Source: Aquiflexum balticum DSM 16537 (GTDB taxonomy: Bacteria; Bacteroidota; Bacteroidia; Cytophagales; Cyclobacteriaceae). Taken from it: a DNA stretch of 64,000 nt. The stretch covers positions 4,172,001 through 4,236,000 of the forward strand of contig NZ_LT838813.1 in assembly GCF_900176595.1 (NCBI RefSeq). Reading direction: 5' to 3'. The notes below the pieces were generated by a model that saw only the letters and a program-made list of their open reading frames with translations, had not been told where the DNA came from and did no database searches. Shown one piece after another: positions 48,290-57,641 of the stretch (position 1 is its first letter; each line of letters opens with the position of its first letter). The position numbers and the translations under genes were made by a program.

Positions 48290-49297
48290 TTACCCTTGCC
48301 CATTTCTATTGGCCAATAAATAGATGAAACCTAGAATTGCCCAAGAAAATGCCCAAGTTTCAAAACCCAATAAAGGCAAGCCAATCAAAACAAAAATATA
48401 CCATAAAGGCACCGCTACCAATCCTATGACAAATTTGAAAGTTGACGTAAATGCGGGATCTTCAATTTTTGGTGCAATCAGAAGCCATATCCAATAAACG
48501 GGAAAATGAAAAACTTTCATCACTTTATTGGTGAAGTATGGTGGAGAGTAGGTTTTAGGGTCAATGGAATTGGATTGACCTGAAATAAAGGATCTAACTT
48601 CTTTAGGTTCGGTGAAATCTATCCTGTTTAAGATCATTTCCTTCTCAATCTGATTATATTTTTCTTCAGGAATGTGGCTTACCAATGGTTCCAAACCAAC
48701 TTCTACTGCCTTGATCAGTGGATCGAAATGTGGATAAAAAATCCTGGGATTAATTGTCGGACCAAAGATTATACTCACTTTACTTCCGGTTCTTTGATGG
48801 TTTCCGTAGTTGAGACCAACAGGTAAAATCACCAAGTCCAAATCCGGATTCGCTTCAAGTGCCTGATAAGCAATTCTGGCAAATCCCTTTTTAAGCGGGC
48901 GAAGATTTCGGTGAATATGATGGTTACCCTCACCGAATATTACTATTGTTCCCTTATTCAAAAGCACCTCGGTGCTTTTCTCAAATGTTTCTTTGTTTTT
49001 TTCCATATTTCCAATCCCATCTCTGACACGGTAGATCGGAATCATCCGGATAAAATCAAGCAATTTGGCAATGAATGATTTTTTAAAAACAGATGCCCTG
49101 GTTAAAAAATAAGGGTTGAGGCGGGTATGGGTAGCAATCAAAAGCGGATCCACCAAAGCATTCTGATGGTTGGCTACAAGAATGATTGCTTTATTTTTAG
49201 GAATGTTTTCCTTGCCATAAACCTTGATTTTGGAAAAGTAAAAATGAAGGGCAATTTTAACTTTTATCCTAAGAATCGCATTAAAAAGATCTTTCAT
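48290..49297 (-). CDS. PlsC-like lysophospholipid acyltransferase with C-terminal membrane helices
   Basis: This 335-residue protein carries a PlsC domain in its N-terminal half. The catalytic motif VANHQNALVDP has His and Asp separated by five residues, unlike the usual HX4D, as seen in glycerol-3-phosphate/dihydroxyacetone-type relatives. GEGNHH-type residues mark the substrate block. The C-terminal part has at least two membrane helices (VFHFPVYWIWLLIAP; FVIGLVAVPLWYIFVLIGL). Its probable role is an acyl transfer in phospholipid synthesis; substrate not determined. It follows the BASS transporter gene by 20 nt, so the two form an operon. Confidence 0.85.
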   Translation of the reverse strand: MKDLFNAILRIKVKIALHFYFSKIKVYGKENIPKNKAIILVANHQNALVDPLLIATHTRLNPYFLTRASVFKKSFIAKLLDFIRMIPIYRVRDGIGNMEKNKETFEKSTEVLLNKGTIVIFGEGNHHIHRNLRPLKKGFARIAYQALEANPDLDLVILPVGLNYGNHQRTGSKVSIIFGPTINPRIFYPHFDPLIKAVEVGLEPLVSHIPEEKYNQIEKEMILNRIDFTEPKEVRSFISGQSNSIDPKTYSPPYFTNKVMKVFHFPVYWIWLLIAPKIEDPAFTSTFKFVIGLVAVPLWYIFVLIGLPLLGFETWAFSWAILGFIYLLANRNGQG

Positions 49298-49317
49298 CAG
49301 AAAATGGTTACGGGGAA

Positions 49318-50244
49318 CTATTCTTGGGAAAAGGAATGAATTAACGGTTTATAGAAATTTTTCCATATGGTGGCTATACCCATACCTGAAATGATATGCC
49401 AGATTCCCCACCAAGCAGCAATGATTGCCATTCCACCCAAACCATCAAAATAGGTGAAAATCAATACCAAAGCCAGTCCTGAATTTTGAATCCCAGTTTC
49501 TATGGTAAGGGTTTTTGTATCGGCCAAGCTTAACTTACCGATTTTGGAAAGAGAATATCCGGAAAATAAGGCAATAAAATTATGACCTAATACCCAAAGA
49601 AAAATCAATCCTATAAACTTCAAAAACAGGTTGTAATTGCCTATAAAAGCAATGACCACAAAGCCAGCAAAGATTAATATACTCAGTGGTTTTAAAATTT
49701 TGGTAGCTTTTTGAGCCCAGTTTGGATACCGGCCATTGATGTACATGCCCACCATCAAGGGTAAACCAAGGATAAGTGCAACTGTCTGGAATACTTCAAA
49801 ATAGGAAAGTGATATTTCCTTTAGCATCGTTGCTGTAGGTTCATAAAAACCAGCCCATAAAGCAAAATTGAAAGGTGTCAGAAATATCGAAAAGGCCGTA
49901 GAAAAAGCAGTAAGGGATACGGAGAGTGCCGTATTTCCTTTTGCCAGGTGAGTCATAAAATTAGAGACATTGCCACCGGGGCATGCCGCAACCAAAAACA
50001 TTCCTAAAGCCACTGAAGGGGGTGGCTGTATAAAACTTATGAAAACCAATGTCAATAGGGGCAGCATAAAAAATTGGGAAAGAATACCCAATCCGAATGA
50101 TTTTGGATTTTGGAATATATACCTGAAATCGGAACCTTTTAAATCCAAAGCCACTCCAAACATGATAATGGCCAATGAAATATTCAGAAGGAAAAGGGAA
50201 TCCTGATTAAAATTTAGCGTGCTGGTATCAAGTTCTTCTATCAT
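49318..50244 (-). CDS. Bile acid:sodium symporter (BASS) family transporter
   Basis: This 308-residue inner-membrane protein has about ten hydrophobic segments and the BASS-type motif VAACPGGNVSNFMTHLAKGNTALS, which forms the crossed re-entrant region that binds Na+. A second such stretch is ETGIQNSGLALVLIF. Family members move organic anions, such as bile acids, pantoate or thiosulfate derivatives, with sodium. The substrate cannot be told, and bile acids are unlikely for a presumed environmental organism. Upstream of the PlsC-like gene, probably co-transcribed. Confidence 0.88.
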   Translation of the reverse strand: MIEELDTSTLNFNQDSLFLLNISLAIIMFGVALDLKGSDFRYIFQNPKSFGLGILSQFFMLPLLTLVFISFIQPPPSVALGMFLVAACPGGNVSNFMTHLAKGNTALSVSLTAFSTAFSIFLTPFNFALWAGFYEPTATMLKEISLSYFEVFQTVALILGLPLMVGMYINGRYPNWAQKATKILKPLSILIFAGFVVIAFIGNYNLFLKFIGLIFLWVLGHNFIALFSGYSLSKIGKLSLADTKTLTIETGIQNSGLALVLIFTYFDGLGGMAIIAAWWGIWHIISGMGIATIWKNFYKPLIHSFSQE

Positions 50245-50659
50245 TCAAAAATTGCTTGTTTGAGGAAATATAATAAGTTGGATAATCAATGACAAAATTC
50301 TTCAAAAAAACCTGATTATTGCATTGCGGCTTTCTCCAAAAAAGGTCTACTACAGAAAAATTTTTTGAGACAAAAGGCAATAGTTTTGATATAAAAAGCA
50401 CAAACTGTTAAACGTAATTTTAATTTAAAATTTAATTTTGCACTGAAAGTATAAATTATTATCTTTTCCGAGTATTTGTTGAATCACCCAAAAATCCAAC
50501 AAATTTTATCATCCTTTTTTGAACCAGTGTTTTTATTACAAAATAAAGACGATGGAAAAAATAAAGGGCAGCTTTCTTGAATGTCATTCAACATTTTTGA
50601 CGTTTTAGATTGGTATTTGAACTGTTTAATGAATTTCTTTTTCTAAACGCTAATGGTAT
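50245..50659. other. 415-bp intergenic region before the DUF1800 gene
   Basis: It contains AT-rich DNA with several short palindromes but no recognisable gene, RNA or terminator. The promoters of both flanking genes should be here. An 18-codon frame at 50551 is not credible. Confidence 0.4.
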
Positions 50660-52387
50660 ATGTTTCCAATCAAACCTGGACAATACAAGCATCTACAGCC
50701 TCTTTATAGGGAGGTGCTTCCTCCTGATCTTACTAAAGGGCTGAAACCCGCAAATAATAACTGGACTGAAGCTTTATCACGTCTACATGAAATAGGTGAA
50801 GGTTTAGAATCATTTGACGGTGACCTAACGGATTTTCACTTGGCTCATTTGGTCAAGAGGACAAAATTTGGGGCAACTATTCAGGATATCAAAAATCTCA
50901 GGAATAAATCACTTTCAGCTATTCTGGACGAAATGTTTGAAGTATCCCTGGAGTATCCCGAGCCTATCAATAATTATAATGACCTCAGCAAAGGCAAATT
51001 TGATCTTGAAGTGCCCCTTGGAAGCAGTTTTGTCAATGCCAGATTCAATGAAGATCTTGAAGGTGATCGGCTGGTTTCGCTCAAGTCATGGATGATCGGA
51101 AGAATTTTAAGTACCAATAATGGCATACAGGAAAAGATGCTTTTATTCTGGTGGAATTTTCTTCCTATCAAAATGTGGGATGTATTTATCTCAAAATCCT
51201 GTTACCGATACATTACCATGTTGAATCGGCATGTAATCGGGAATTTTAAGGAACTTATCAGAGACCTGACCATAGATCCTGCCATGTTGGTTTTTCTGAG
51301 CGGTGCATTCAATAATAAAGATACTCCTGATGAAAACTTTGCCAGAGAATTGCAGGAATTATTCTGTATAGGTAAAGGCCCCGGAGCAGGCTATCAGGAA
51401 GAGGATGTTAGGGCTGCTGCAAGAGTATTGACAGGTTGGACTGTCAATTGGGAAAGTATTCATTCGGAGGGTCCACCGGAGTCTTATTTCAATGCTGAGG
51501 CACACCATACCGGAAATAAACAGTTTTCGGCCTTTTATGGCAATAAAGTAATTGAAGGAAAAGCAGGTATAGCAGGTGCAGGGGAATTGGATGAAATGTT
51601 GGAGATGATTTTTGCCACCAATGAATCTTCAAAGTTTATTGCCAGAAAGCTTTATACCTTTTTTGTGGCAAGCGAAATTTCCACTATGGCAGAGATTAAT
51701 GTAATCGAACCTTTGGCCGCGATAATCAAAGGTAACAACTATAATATCAGACCTGCCTTGAAGGCTCTGTTGAGTTCAGCGCATTTCTTTCACCCTGAGG
51801 TAATGGGTGCTTTGATCAAAAGTCCAATGGATTTCATTTTGGGACTTTGGAGGAATTTTGATATGCCAAGAGCAGACAATCCACTTGGAGAAAAAGATTT
51901 TTATTCTGCCATACTTTGGAATATGGGAAACATTGGGATGGAATTGGGTGATCCCCCCAATGTCGCTGGTTGGCCTCCTTACTATCAGACGCCAAATTAT
52001 GACAAAATCTGGATCAATACCGATTCCATCACCAAAAGAGCTTTGGCTTCTGATTCAATGATTTTTTGGGGGTACTGGATTTCAGACTCTGTGAAAGTTA
52101 ACGCAAATCTTCTAGAATATGTCAAGGAATTTGAAAACCCCGAAGATCCGAATGCACTCATCAATGAGTTTGTCTTGTTGAATTTGGGGCTTGATTTGAA
52201 TGAAACTCAATTTGAGATGACTAAAAAAATTCTACTGAATGGCCAAGAGCAGGATTATTATTGGACAGGTGCCTGGCTGACATATTTGGCAAATCCAAAT
52301 GAGGAGTCAAATGCCACCATTGTTTTAAATAGACTTAAACCCGCATTTCAACTGTTGTTACAAATGGGAGAATCGCAATTAATGTAA
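50660..52387 (+). CDS. DUF1800 family protein
   Basis: This 575-residue protein of the DUF1800 family shows typical blocks: LTDFHLAHLVKRTKFGAT, QEKMLLFWWNFLPI, NFARELQELFCIGKGPGAG, AARVLTGWTVNWES and PPNVAGWPPYYQTP. Many members carry a signal, but this start (MFPIKPGQYKHLQP) shows none. It is always or nearly always found with a DUF1501 partner, here 4 nt downstream. The biochemical role of the pair is unknown. I infer that the two proteins form a functional unit because the pairing is so widespread. Confidence 0.88.
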   Translation: MFPIKPGQYKHLQPLYREVLPPDLTKGLKPANNNWTEALSRLHEIGEGLESFDGDLTDFHLAHLVKRTKFGATIQDIKNLRNKSLSAILDEMFEVSLEYPEPINNYNDLSKGKFDLEVPLGSSFVNARFNEDLEGDRLVSLKSWMIGRILSTNNGIQEKMLLFWWNFLPIKMWDVFISKSCYRYITMLNRHVIGNFKELIRDLTIDPAMLVFLSGAFNNKDTPDENFARELQELFCIGKGPGAGYQEEDVRAAARVLTGWTVNWESIHSEGPPESYFNAEAHHTGNKQFSAFYGNKVIEGKAGIAGAGELDEMLEMIFATNESSKFIARKLYTFFVASEISTMAEINVIEPLAAIIKGNNYNIRPALKALLSSAHFFHPEVMGALIKSPMDFILGLWRNFDMPRADNPLGEKDFYSAILWNMGNIGMELGDPPNVAGWPPYYQTPNYDKIWINTDSITKRALASDSMIFWGYWISDSVKVNANLLEYVKEFENPEDPNALINEFVLLNLGLDLNETQFEMTKKILLNGQEQDYYWTGAWLTYLANPNEESNATIVLNRLKPAFQLLLQMGESQLM

Positions 52388-52391
52388 CGTT

Positions 52392-53942
52392 ATGAAAAGA
52401 AGGTCTTTTATCAAGCACGCCGCCCATAGTTTGGCCATTCCAGGTTTCTTTGGAGCATTGAACAATCAGAGTTTCGGTCAGACTTTAGACAGATTCTTAA
52501 ATTTGGCGAATGAAACGGATAGGGTATTGGTTCTTATTTATTTGGAAGGTGGCAACGATGGTCTCAATACCGTGATACCAGTATCTTACCTCAGTCAGCT
52601 TAATCAGGTAAGACCTCATGTGATTATGCCTGACAGCAAATTGTTACATATTGATTCCGGTGATTTTGCATTACACCCTTCACTGGATGGTTTTAAATCC
52701 TTATATGAAGAAGGAAGGTTACAGGTAATTCATTCTGTAGGTTACCCCCAACAAAGCTTTTCCCACTTCAAATCTACTGATATATGGATGAGCGGTTCCA
52801 ATTCAGATGAACTGTTGCCTTCTGGATGGACCGGAAGATATTTGGAATCCAATTATCCCGAGTTTCCGAATGGATATCCCAATGAGGACAAACCCGATCC
52901 AATGGCAGTTGAAATCGGTTACGGTTCGTCTATGCTTTTCCAAGGCGAAAGGGCCAATTTCAGTATGGTAATCAACAATCCCAATTCATTTTATCAGATA
53001 CTCGAAAATGCTGTTGAAGACACCCCGGATACCATGGCAGGGGATAAACTAAGGTATATCAGGTTGATTGCACAGCAATCCCAAAAATACGGGATGGTTG
53101 TAAAAAGAGCTGCTGAAAAAGTCACCCAACAAAAAGTTTACCCTGATACAAGATTAGGCAATCAACTCCGTATAGTTTCCAGGTTGATTTCAGGGGGGTT
53201 GAAAACTCCGCTATACTTGGTTAGAATGGGCGGGTTTGATACCCATGATAATCAGGTGGATGGTGGAGACCATACCAAAGGCCGACATGCCAATTTATTA
53301 AAACAACTCAATGATGCGGTCGTCGCCTTTATGAATGACCTTGAATTTCAAGGCTCGGCGGATAGGGTGATGGGGATGACATTTTCTGAGTTCGGAAGGA
53401 GGATAGTGTCCAATTCCAGCAATGGTACAGATCATGGATCATCTGCCCCTCTTTTTGTTTTTGGAAATATGTCTTATGGAGGTTCATTGGGGACAGCTCC
53501 TCAGATTAAAGGAACTGAGGTTTACCGGGACAATATACCCCTCCAATATGATTTTAGGCAGGTTTATACCTCTTTGCTGAGTCAGTGGTTTGATGCAGGG
53601 GATACCAGTATTCAGGCCGCAACTCGGGGTAATTTTGAGCAAGTACCTGTTATCAAAAACGGTCTTGTTACCGGAATACAAGATATTGAACCTGTTAATC
53701 TTAAAATTTACCCTAATCCAACTCTAAATGTTGTCACCCTGAAAATGGATGTTGTACCGGGCAAACTTTCAATTAAAGTCGTTGATAGTTCCGGAAGAAA
53801 GACCGCAACTATTTTTGAGGGATTGGTCAATACATATCAATTCCAGCAAAGTTTTGATTTGAGTCAGTATCCTGCAGGCATGTATATATTCCTGATTTCG
53901 AATGGAAACAAAAAATTCACACGCAAATTGATCAAACTTTGA
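52392..53942 (+). CDS. DUF1501 family protein with Tat-type signal and T9SS type A sorting domain
   Basis: This 516-residue protein has a twin-arginine-like N-terminus (MKRRSFIKHAAHSLAIPGFF), a DUF1501 body with the sulfatase/alkaline-phosphatase-like fold signs (LIYLEGGNDGLNTV, GGFDTHDNQV, TFSEFGRRI) and a C-terminal T9SS type A domain (LKIYPNPTLNVVTLKM ... GMYIFLIS ... KLIKL). Predicted path: Tat across the inner membrane, then T9SS across the outer membrane, unless the Arg pair is accidental. It directly follows the DUF1800 gene and a hairpin terminator follows it. Confidence 0.88.
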   Translation: MKRRSFIKHAAHSLAIPGFFGALNNQSFGQTLDRFLNLANETDRVLVLIYLEGGNDGLNTVIPVSYLSQLNQVRPHVIMPDSKLLHIDSGDFALHPSLDGFKSLYEEGRLQVIHSVGYPQQSFSHFKSTDIWMSGSNSDELLPSGWTGRYLESNYPEFPNGYPNEDKPDPMAVEIGYGSSMLFQGERANFSMVINNPNSFYQILENAVEDTPDTMAGDKLRYIRLIAQQSQKYGMVVKRAAEKVTQQKVYPDTRLGNQLRIVSRLISGGLKTPLYLVRMGGFDTHDNQVDGGDHTKGRHANLLKQLNDAVVAFMNDLEFQGSADRVMGMTFSEFGRRIVSNSSNGTDHGSSAPLFVFGNMSYGGSLGTAPQIKGTEVYRDNIPLQYDFRQVYTSLLSQWFDAGDTSIQAATRGNFEQVPVIKNGLVTGIQDIEPVNLKIYPNPTLNVVTLKMDVVPGKLSIKVVDSSGRKTATIFEGLVNTYQFQQSFDLSQYPAGMYIFLISNGNKKFTRKLIKL

Positions 53943-53949
53943 TGATAAG

Positions 53950-54022
53950 ATTTGATTATCCACTAAGAAGAAAAAAGGATAAATCCTGATTCTCATTTAA
54001 TGGATAATCAAATATTTTTTTT
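53950..54022 (+). terminator. Terminator after the DUF1501 gene, overlapping the convergent gene's stop
   Basis: ATTTGATTATCCA (53950-53962) pairs perfectly with TGGATAATCAAAT (54001-54013), followed by A and about eight T residues. An inner AGGAT/ATCCT pair lies in the loop. The T-tract touches the stop of the ketoacyl synthase gene on the other strand. Confidence 0.85.
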
Positions 54023-55098
54023 CAGGGATTTAGGTATATAAATGCGTTGACATTCATTCCTGCGCCTACAGATGCAAATACTAAATTTTCTCCGGAGCTG
54101 AATTGATAGCCGTTCAATTTACTTTTTGCAATCATATCATATAGTATGGGTACTGTGGCTACTGAATTATTACCCATTTTGGAAATAATCATCGGCATAA
54201 TTCCATCTGGCTTTTCATTTACCCCAAAAAGCTTTAAAGTCCTTATCAAAATGGCTTCGTCCATTTTGGCATTGGCCTGATGAATAAGCACTTTTCCAAT
54301 ATCTTTGATATCCAATCCGGCTTTTTCAATGGTTTCCTTCATTAAAACAGGAACAGTGTTCAGGGCATATTCATATAACTTTCTCCCATTCATTTTAAGA
54401 AACAAAGTATCATCTTTAAATTCAGGATTATAGGAAACATCCATTTTTAGATAATGGGCCTGAGTAATCGTGTCTGTTCTGGTCTTGTGACACAAAACCC
54501 CGATAGGATGATCACTCTCAACTCCTTCCAAAACTACCGCTCCGGCCCCATCTGAGTATATCATGCTGTCAATATCATGCGGGTCTATGATCCTGGAAAG
54601 TGTCTCTGCACCGATAATTAAAGCACGTTTGGCATCACCGGATTTAATGAAGTAATCAGCATGAATCACTCCCTGCACCCAACCCGGACATCCGAAAGGC
54701 AAATCATAAGCGACACAATTCGGGTTCACTATTTTGAGCATGTGTTTTACCCTTGAAGCAATAGTAGGAAGAATATCCGTTTTCCTGTTATTATATAATA
54801 TTTCTCCAAAGTTTTGGGCCACAATAATATAGTCAAGTGTTTCAGGATCTATGCCTGAATCTTCAATTGCCGCTTTAGCAGCGATGAATGCCATATCAGA
54901 GGTATTCAATTCTGGACTTAAATACCTTCTTTCCTCTATTTCTGTTATTTCCTGGAATTTTTGGATGATAGCACAATTCTCTTTGGGGATTTTTTCTCCC
55001 TTTTCGGTGATGAAATTATTATTTAAAAAGTCTTCATTCTTTACAATTACATCAGGCAGGTATGAACCTGAACCTTTGATTACGGTGTAAATCGACAT
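54022..55098 (-). CDS. Beta-ketoacyl-ACP synthase III family protein
   Basis: This protein of about 358 residues belongs to the FabH-type thiolase fold. The catalytic Cys lies in DLPFGCPGW, the active-site His in VLIHQANAKMDEA and the Asn in SKMGNNSVATVPI. Start ATG 55098 (MSIYTVIKGSGSYLPD) was chosen because family members begin this way; the longer frame to 55158 adds unlike residues. It is not beside the usual fab genes, so it is more likely a specialised KAS III (for example for hydrocarbon or acyl-starter use) than the housekeeping FabH. It is convergent with the DUF1501 gene. Confidence 0.85.
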   Translation of the reverse strand: MSIYTVIKGSGSYLPDVIVKNEDFLNNNFITEKGEKIPKENCAIIQKFQEITEIEERRYLSPELNTSDMAFIAAKAAIEDSGIDPETLDYIIVAQNFGEILYNNRKTDILPTIASRVKHMLKIVNPNCVAYDLPFGCPGWVQGVIHADYFIKSGDAKRALIIGAETLSRIIDPHDIDSMIYSDGAGAVVLEGVESDHPIGVLCHKTRTDTITQAHYLKMDVSYNPEFKDDTLFLKMNGRKLYEYALNTVPVLMKETIEKAGLDIKDIGKVLIHQANAKMDEAILIRTLKLFGVNEKPDGIMPMIISKMGNNSVATVPILYDMIAKSKLNGYQFSSGENLVFASVGAGMNVNAFIYLNP

Positions 55099-55182
55099 AT
55101 GAGGTGATTTTGAGACGATGTTTTTATTTCGGCAGCCAATTAAGTAATAAAATTTCAAAAAAAAGTAATCTGATTAAATTAA

Positions 55183-55212
55183 AAAAGAAAAGCCCTGCGT
55201 GATAACAGGGCT
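55183..55212 (-). terminator. Terminator after the peroxiredoxin gene
   Basis: AGCCCTG (55191-55197) pairs with CAGGGCT (55206-55212), followed on the minus strand by a T-rich tract (TTTTCTTTTTT), just beyond the peroxiredoxin stop. Confidence 0.8.
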
Positions 55213-55221
55213 ATTGGATTC

Positions 55222-55857
55222 TTATATATTTGGCTGTGGTGTGGTACGGAGGTAGGGTTTGATTTTTGTATGTCCCTTAGGAAATTTTGCCGGAATATCC
55301 TCATCTTTTATACTTGGCACAATGACCACATCTTCTCCGTTTTTCCAATTGGCCGGTGTGGCAACCGAATGATAAGCAGTCAACTGCAAAGAATCAATTA
55401 CTCTTAACAATTCATCAAAATTCCTGCCTGTACTTGCAGGGTAAGTAATTATCAATTTTATTTTTTTGTCATTTCCGATTACAAAAACAGATCTTACTGT
55501 CGCTTTTTCACTTGCATTGGGATGAATCATATCGTACAGTTCAGCTACTTTTCTATCCTCATCTGCGATAAGTGGAAAGTTGACAATAGTGTGCTGCGTT
55601 TCATTGATATCTTTGATCCATTCCTTATGGTCAGCCAATCCATCCACACTTAGCGCCAATACCTTGACATTTCTTTTGTCAAACTCAGATTTTAATTTGG
55701 CAACAGCACCGAGTTCGGTAGTACAAACCGGCGTATAGTCAGCAGGGTGCGAAAATAGGACTCCCCATCCATCGCCTAAATATTCATGAAAATCAATTTT
55801 TCCTTCTGTCGTCTCCGCGACAAAATTTGGAGCAATATCCCCTAATCTTAGTGACAT
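55222..55857 (-). CDS. 1-Cys peroxiredoxin (Prx6-type)
   Basis: This 211-residue thiol peroxidase has the peroxidatic site SHPADYTPVCTTELG, with Cys45 as the only cysteine in the protein. It therefore works by the one-cysteine mechanism and needs an external reductant. FPLIADEDRKVAELYDM and the long C-terminal arm (ANWKNGEDVVIVPSIKDEDIPAKFP) place it in the Prx6/1-Cys group. It reduces hydrogen peroxide and alkyl hydroperoxides. It is transcribed alone with its own terminator. No oxyR-type neighbour is seen. Confidence 0.95.
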   Translation of the reverse strand: MSLRLGDIAPNFVAETTEGKIDFHEYLGDGWGVLFSHPADYTPVCTTELGAVAKLKSEFDKRNVKVLALSVDGLADHKEWIKDINETQHTIVNFPLIADEDRKVAELYDMIHPNASEKATVRSVFVIGNDKKIKLIITYPASTGRNFDELLRVIDSLQLTAYHSVATPANWKNGEDVVIVPSIKDEDIPAKFPKGHTKIKPYLRTTPQPNI

Positions 55858-56172
55858 AGTTTTGTTATTTTAGTCTATAGAATTAATAGGTTATACAAAA
55901 TTCCAGCCCGATTAGTTTCAAATCAGAGATTATTTGCAGGAAAAAATCGGCTTTCTAAATGTATAAATTATTTAAATGAAGAAATTTCCGGTAAACAAGC
56001 CATTGAATAGTATGGTTGTAATTAAAATTCTGAGTAAATCAGTTTCTTTTACATTTTGCTCAAGAAATATGGTGAAAAAAATATCTTGTAATTTAAGATT
56101 AATCCAAAAATTGATAGAACAAAAGTTAACTTCTGCCTGATGTCTGCCAAAAGCAATCCATTACCTAAAATC

Positions 56173-56802
56173 ATGAAAAACAAAAATTCAAAAAACGCCA
56201 TTATCATATTTCAAAAAAATCTGATCCAAGGAAAAGTAAAAACCAGATTGGCAGCTTCACTTGGCCATCAACAGGCTATGGAGATTTATAGGGATTTGGT
56301 TGCCTTTACTTATAGACAGGTCATTGAAATTAGAGATGCTGATATTTGGGTGTTTTTTTCCGAATCTTTTGAAGAAATGGATGGGAATTTCCAGGAGCAT
56401 ATTACAGCCACCATGGTTCAGGAGGGTTCTGATTTGGGCGAAAGAATGGAAAATGCTTTCAGAACTATTTTTGGATTTGGTTATACAAAAGCGGTTCTGA
56501 TTGGGACTGATTGTCCTGAAATTACTCCTGGAATCATAGAAAATGCTTTAAAATCCCTAGAAAAGGATGAAGTGGTAATCGGGCCTGCAATGGATGGAGG
56601 ATATTACCTGATTGGAATGGCCAAAGTTCTTCCCCAGTTATTCAGTCAAATTCCCTGGAGCACCGAAAATGTCTTGCCCATTACTTTGCAAAGGATAAAT
56701 CAGGACAACATTTCCCATTTTACTTTACCTGTCCTATCCGATATAGATACAGAAGAAGATTGGATAAATCTCAAAAATCTCATTTCAGAACATTACAGTT
56801 GA
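56173..56802 (+). CDS. TIGR04282-type glycosyltransferase (DUF2064)
   Basis: This protein of about 209 residues has a nucleotide-sugar transferase fold. Residues include KNLIQGKVKTRLAASLGHQQA, SDLGERMENAF, VLIGTDCPEITP (metal-binding D-x-D-like area) and GPAMDGGYYLIGM. The family is named for a proposed arsenosugar pathway, but nothing arsenic-related is present here. The ATG at 56140 gives an 11-residue longer version; I prefer 56173 because family members start near this point. It lies before the DUF6134 gene and the TIGR04283 glycosyltransferase in the same direction, so they probably act together on one glycan or sugar conjugate (inference). Confidence 0.85.
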   Translation: MKNKNSKNAIIIFQKNLIQGKVKTRLAASLGHQQAMEIYRDLVAFTYRQVIEIRDADIWVFFSESFEEMDGNFQEHITATMVQEGSDLGERMENAFRTIFGFGYTKAVLIGTDCPEITPGIIENALKSLEKDEVVIGPAMDGGYYLIGMAKVLPQLFSQIPWSTENVLPITLQRINQDNISHFTLPVLSDIDTEEDWINLKNLISEHYS

Positions 56803-57031
56803 TTTCCATTACGTCAATTCAAAATTTTGCTGGAAATATACATTAGAATCCAAGGTGCATTTTCGTTTTGCATGCTTATAATTTCAATGAATACCCATTT
56901 TCTAATTTCAAAAATTCCAAAAAACATCAATAAACCTATAGACTTATAATTCATCTAATGAATTTGGTCTATAATTCCAATATTCTTTATATTGGAGCAG
57001 TTTGGTCAGTATTGATATTTTATTAAAAGGA

Positions 57032-57634
57032 ATGAAAAGACATCTCAATAGATTCGTGTCCATTTGTTTGATCTCTTTCTTTTTTCAACCTTCATCGGTA
57101 AATGGACAGGAAGTGGTCAATTTTGATATATCTGTTGCAGGGATTTCAATCGGAGAAATGAGCGCCATCAAAACCACCACAGGTAATGAAATAAAATATC
57201 AGATCAACAGCTTGGTGAGTTTTTGGTTTTTTGGAAAAATATCGGTGGATTATAAATCAAATACTATTTATAAAAACAAGCAACTTTACAGTGCCATCAG
57301 CAGCACAAATTCAAAAAGAGGTGATTTTTCCTCCTCCATCCAATGGAACAAAGATCATTATAAAGTGGATGCAAAAACGTATAAATTTGAAAATAACAGT
57401 CCGATCAAAAAACCATTTTTTTTTAGTTCAGCCATGTTGTTTTTCGAGGAACCAAAAATGGTAAAAGAATTTTTAGCTGAAAATTTTGGTCTTCCCTCCC
57501 CTGTGACAAAAGTTAAAGATTATTACGAAGTTGATGTAAATGGGCATAAAAATAGGTACTACTATATTGGTGGCAAGTTGGACAAGGCGATTATATATAA
57601 TCCCGTCAAGAATTATATGATCAAAAGAAAATGA
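57032..57634 (+). CDS. DUF6134-like exported protein
   Basis: This 200-residue protein has a signal peptide (MKRHLNRFVSICLISFFFQPSSVNGQ). The start is set at ATG 57032, since the frame opens at 57002 with a poor extension. The mature part is a beta-rich domain (NFDISVAGISIGEMSA, VDYKSNTIYKNKQLYSA, FFFSSAMLFFEEPKM, YYYIGGKLDKAIIYN). It looks like DUF6134, a periplasmic protein of unknown function often near lipid or glycan genes. It lies 7 nt before the TIGR04283 glycosyltransferase gene and 229 bp after the TIGR04282 gene. No anchor is seen. Confidence 0.75.
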   Translation: MKRHLNRFVSICLISFFFQPSSVNGQEVVNFDISVAGISIGEMSAIKTTTGNEIKYQINSLVSFWFFGKISVDYKSNTIYKNKQLYSAISSTNSKRGDFSSSIQWNKDHYKVDAKTYKFENNSPIKKPFFFSSAMLFFEEPKMVKEFLAENFGLPSPVTKVKDYYEVDVNGHKNRYYYIGGKLDKAIIYNPVKNYMIKRK

Positions 57635-57641
57635 TTTTTTT

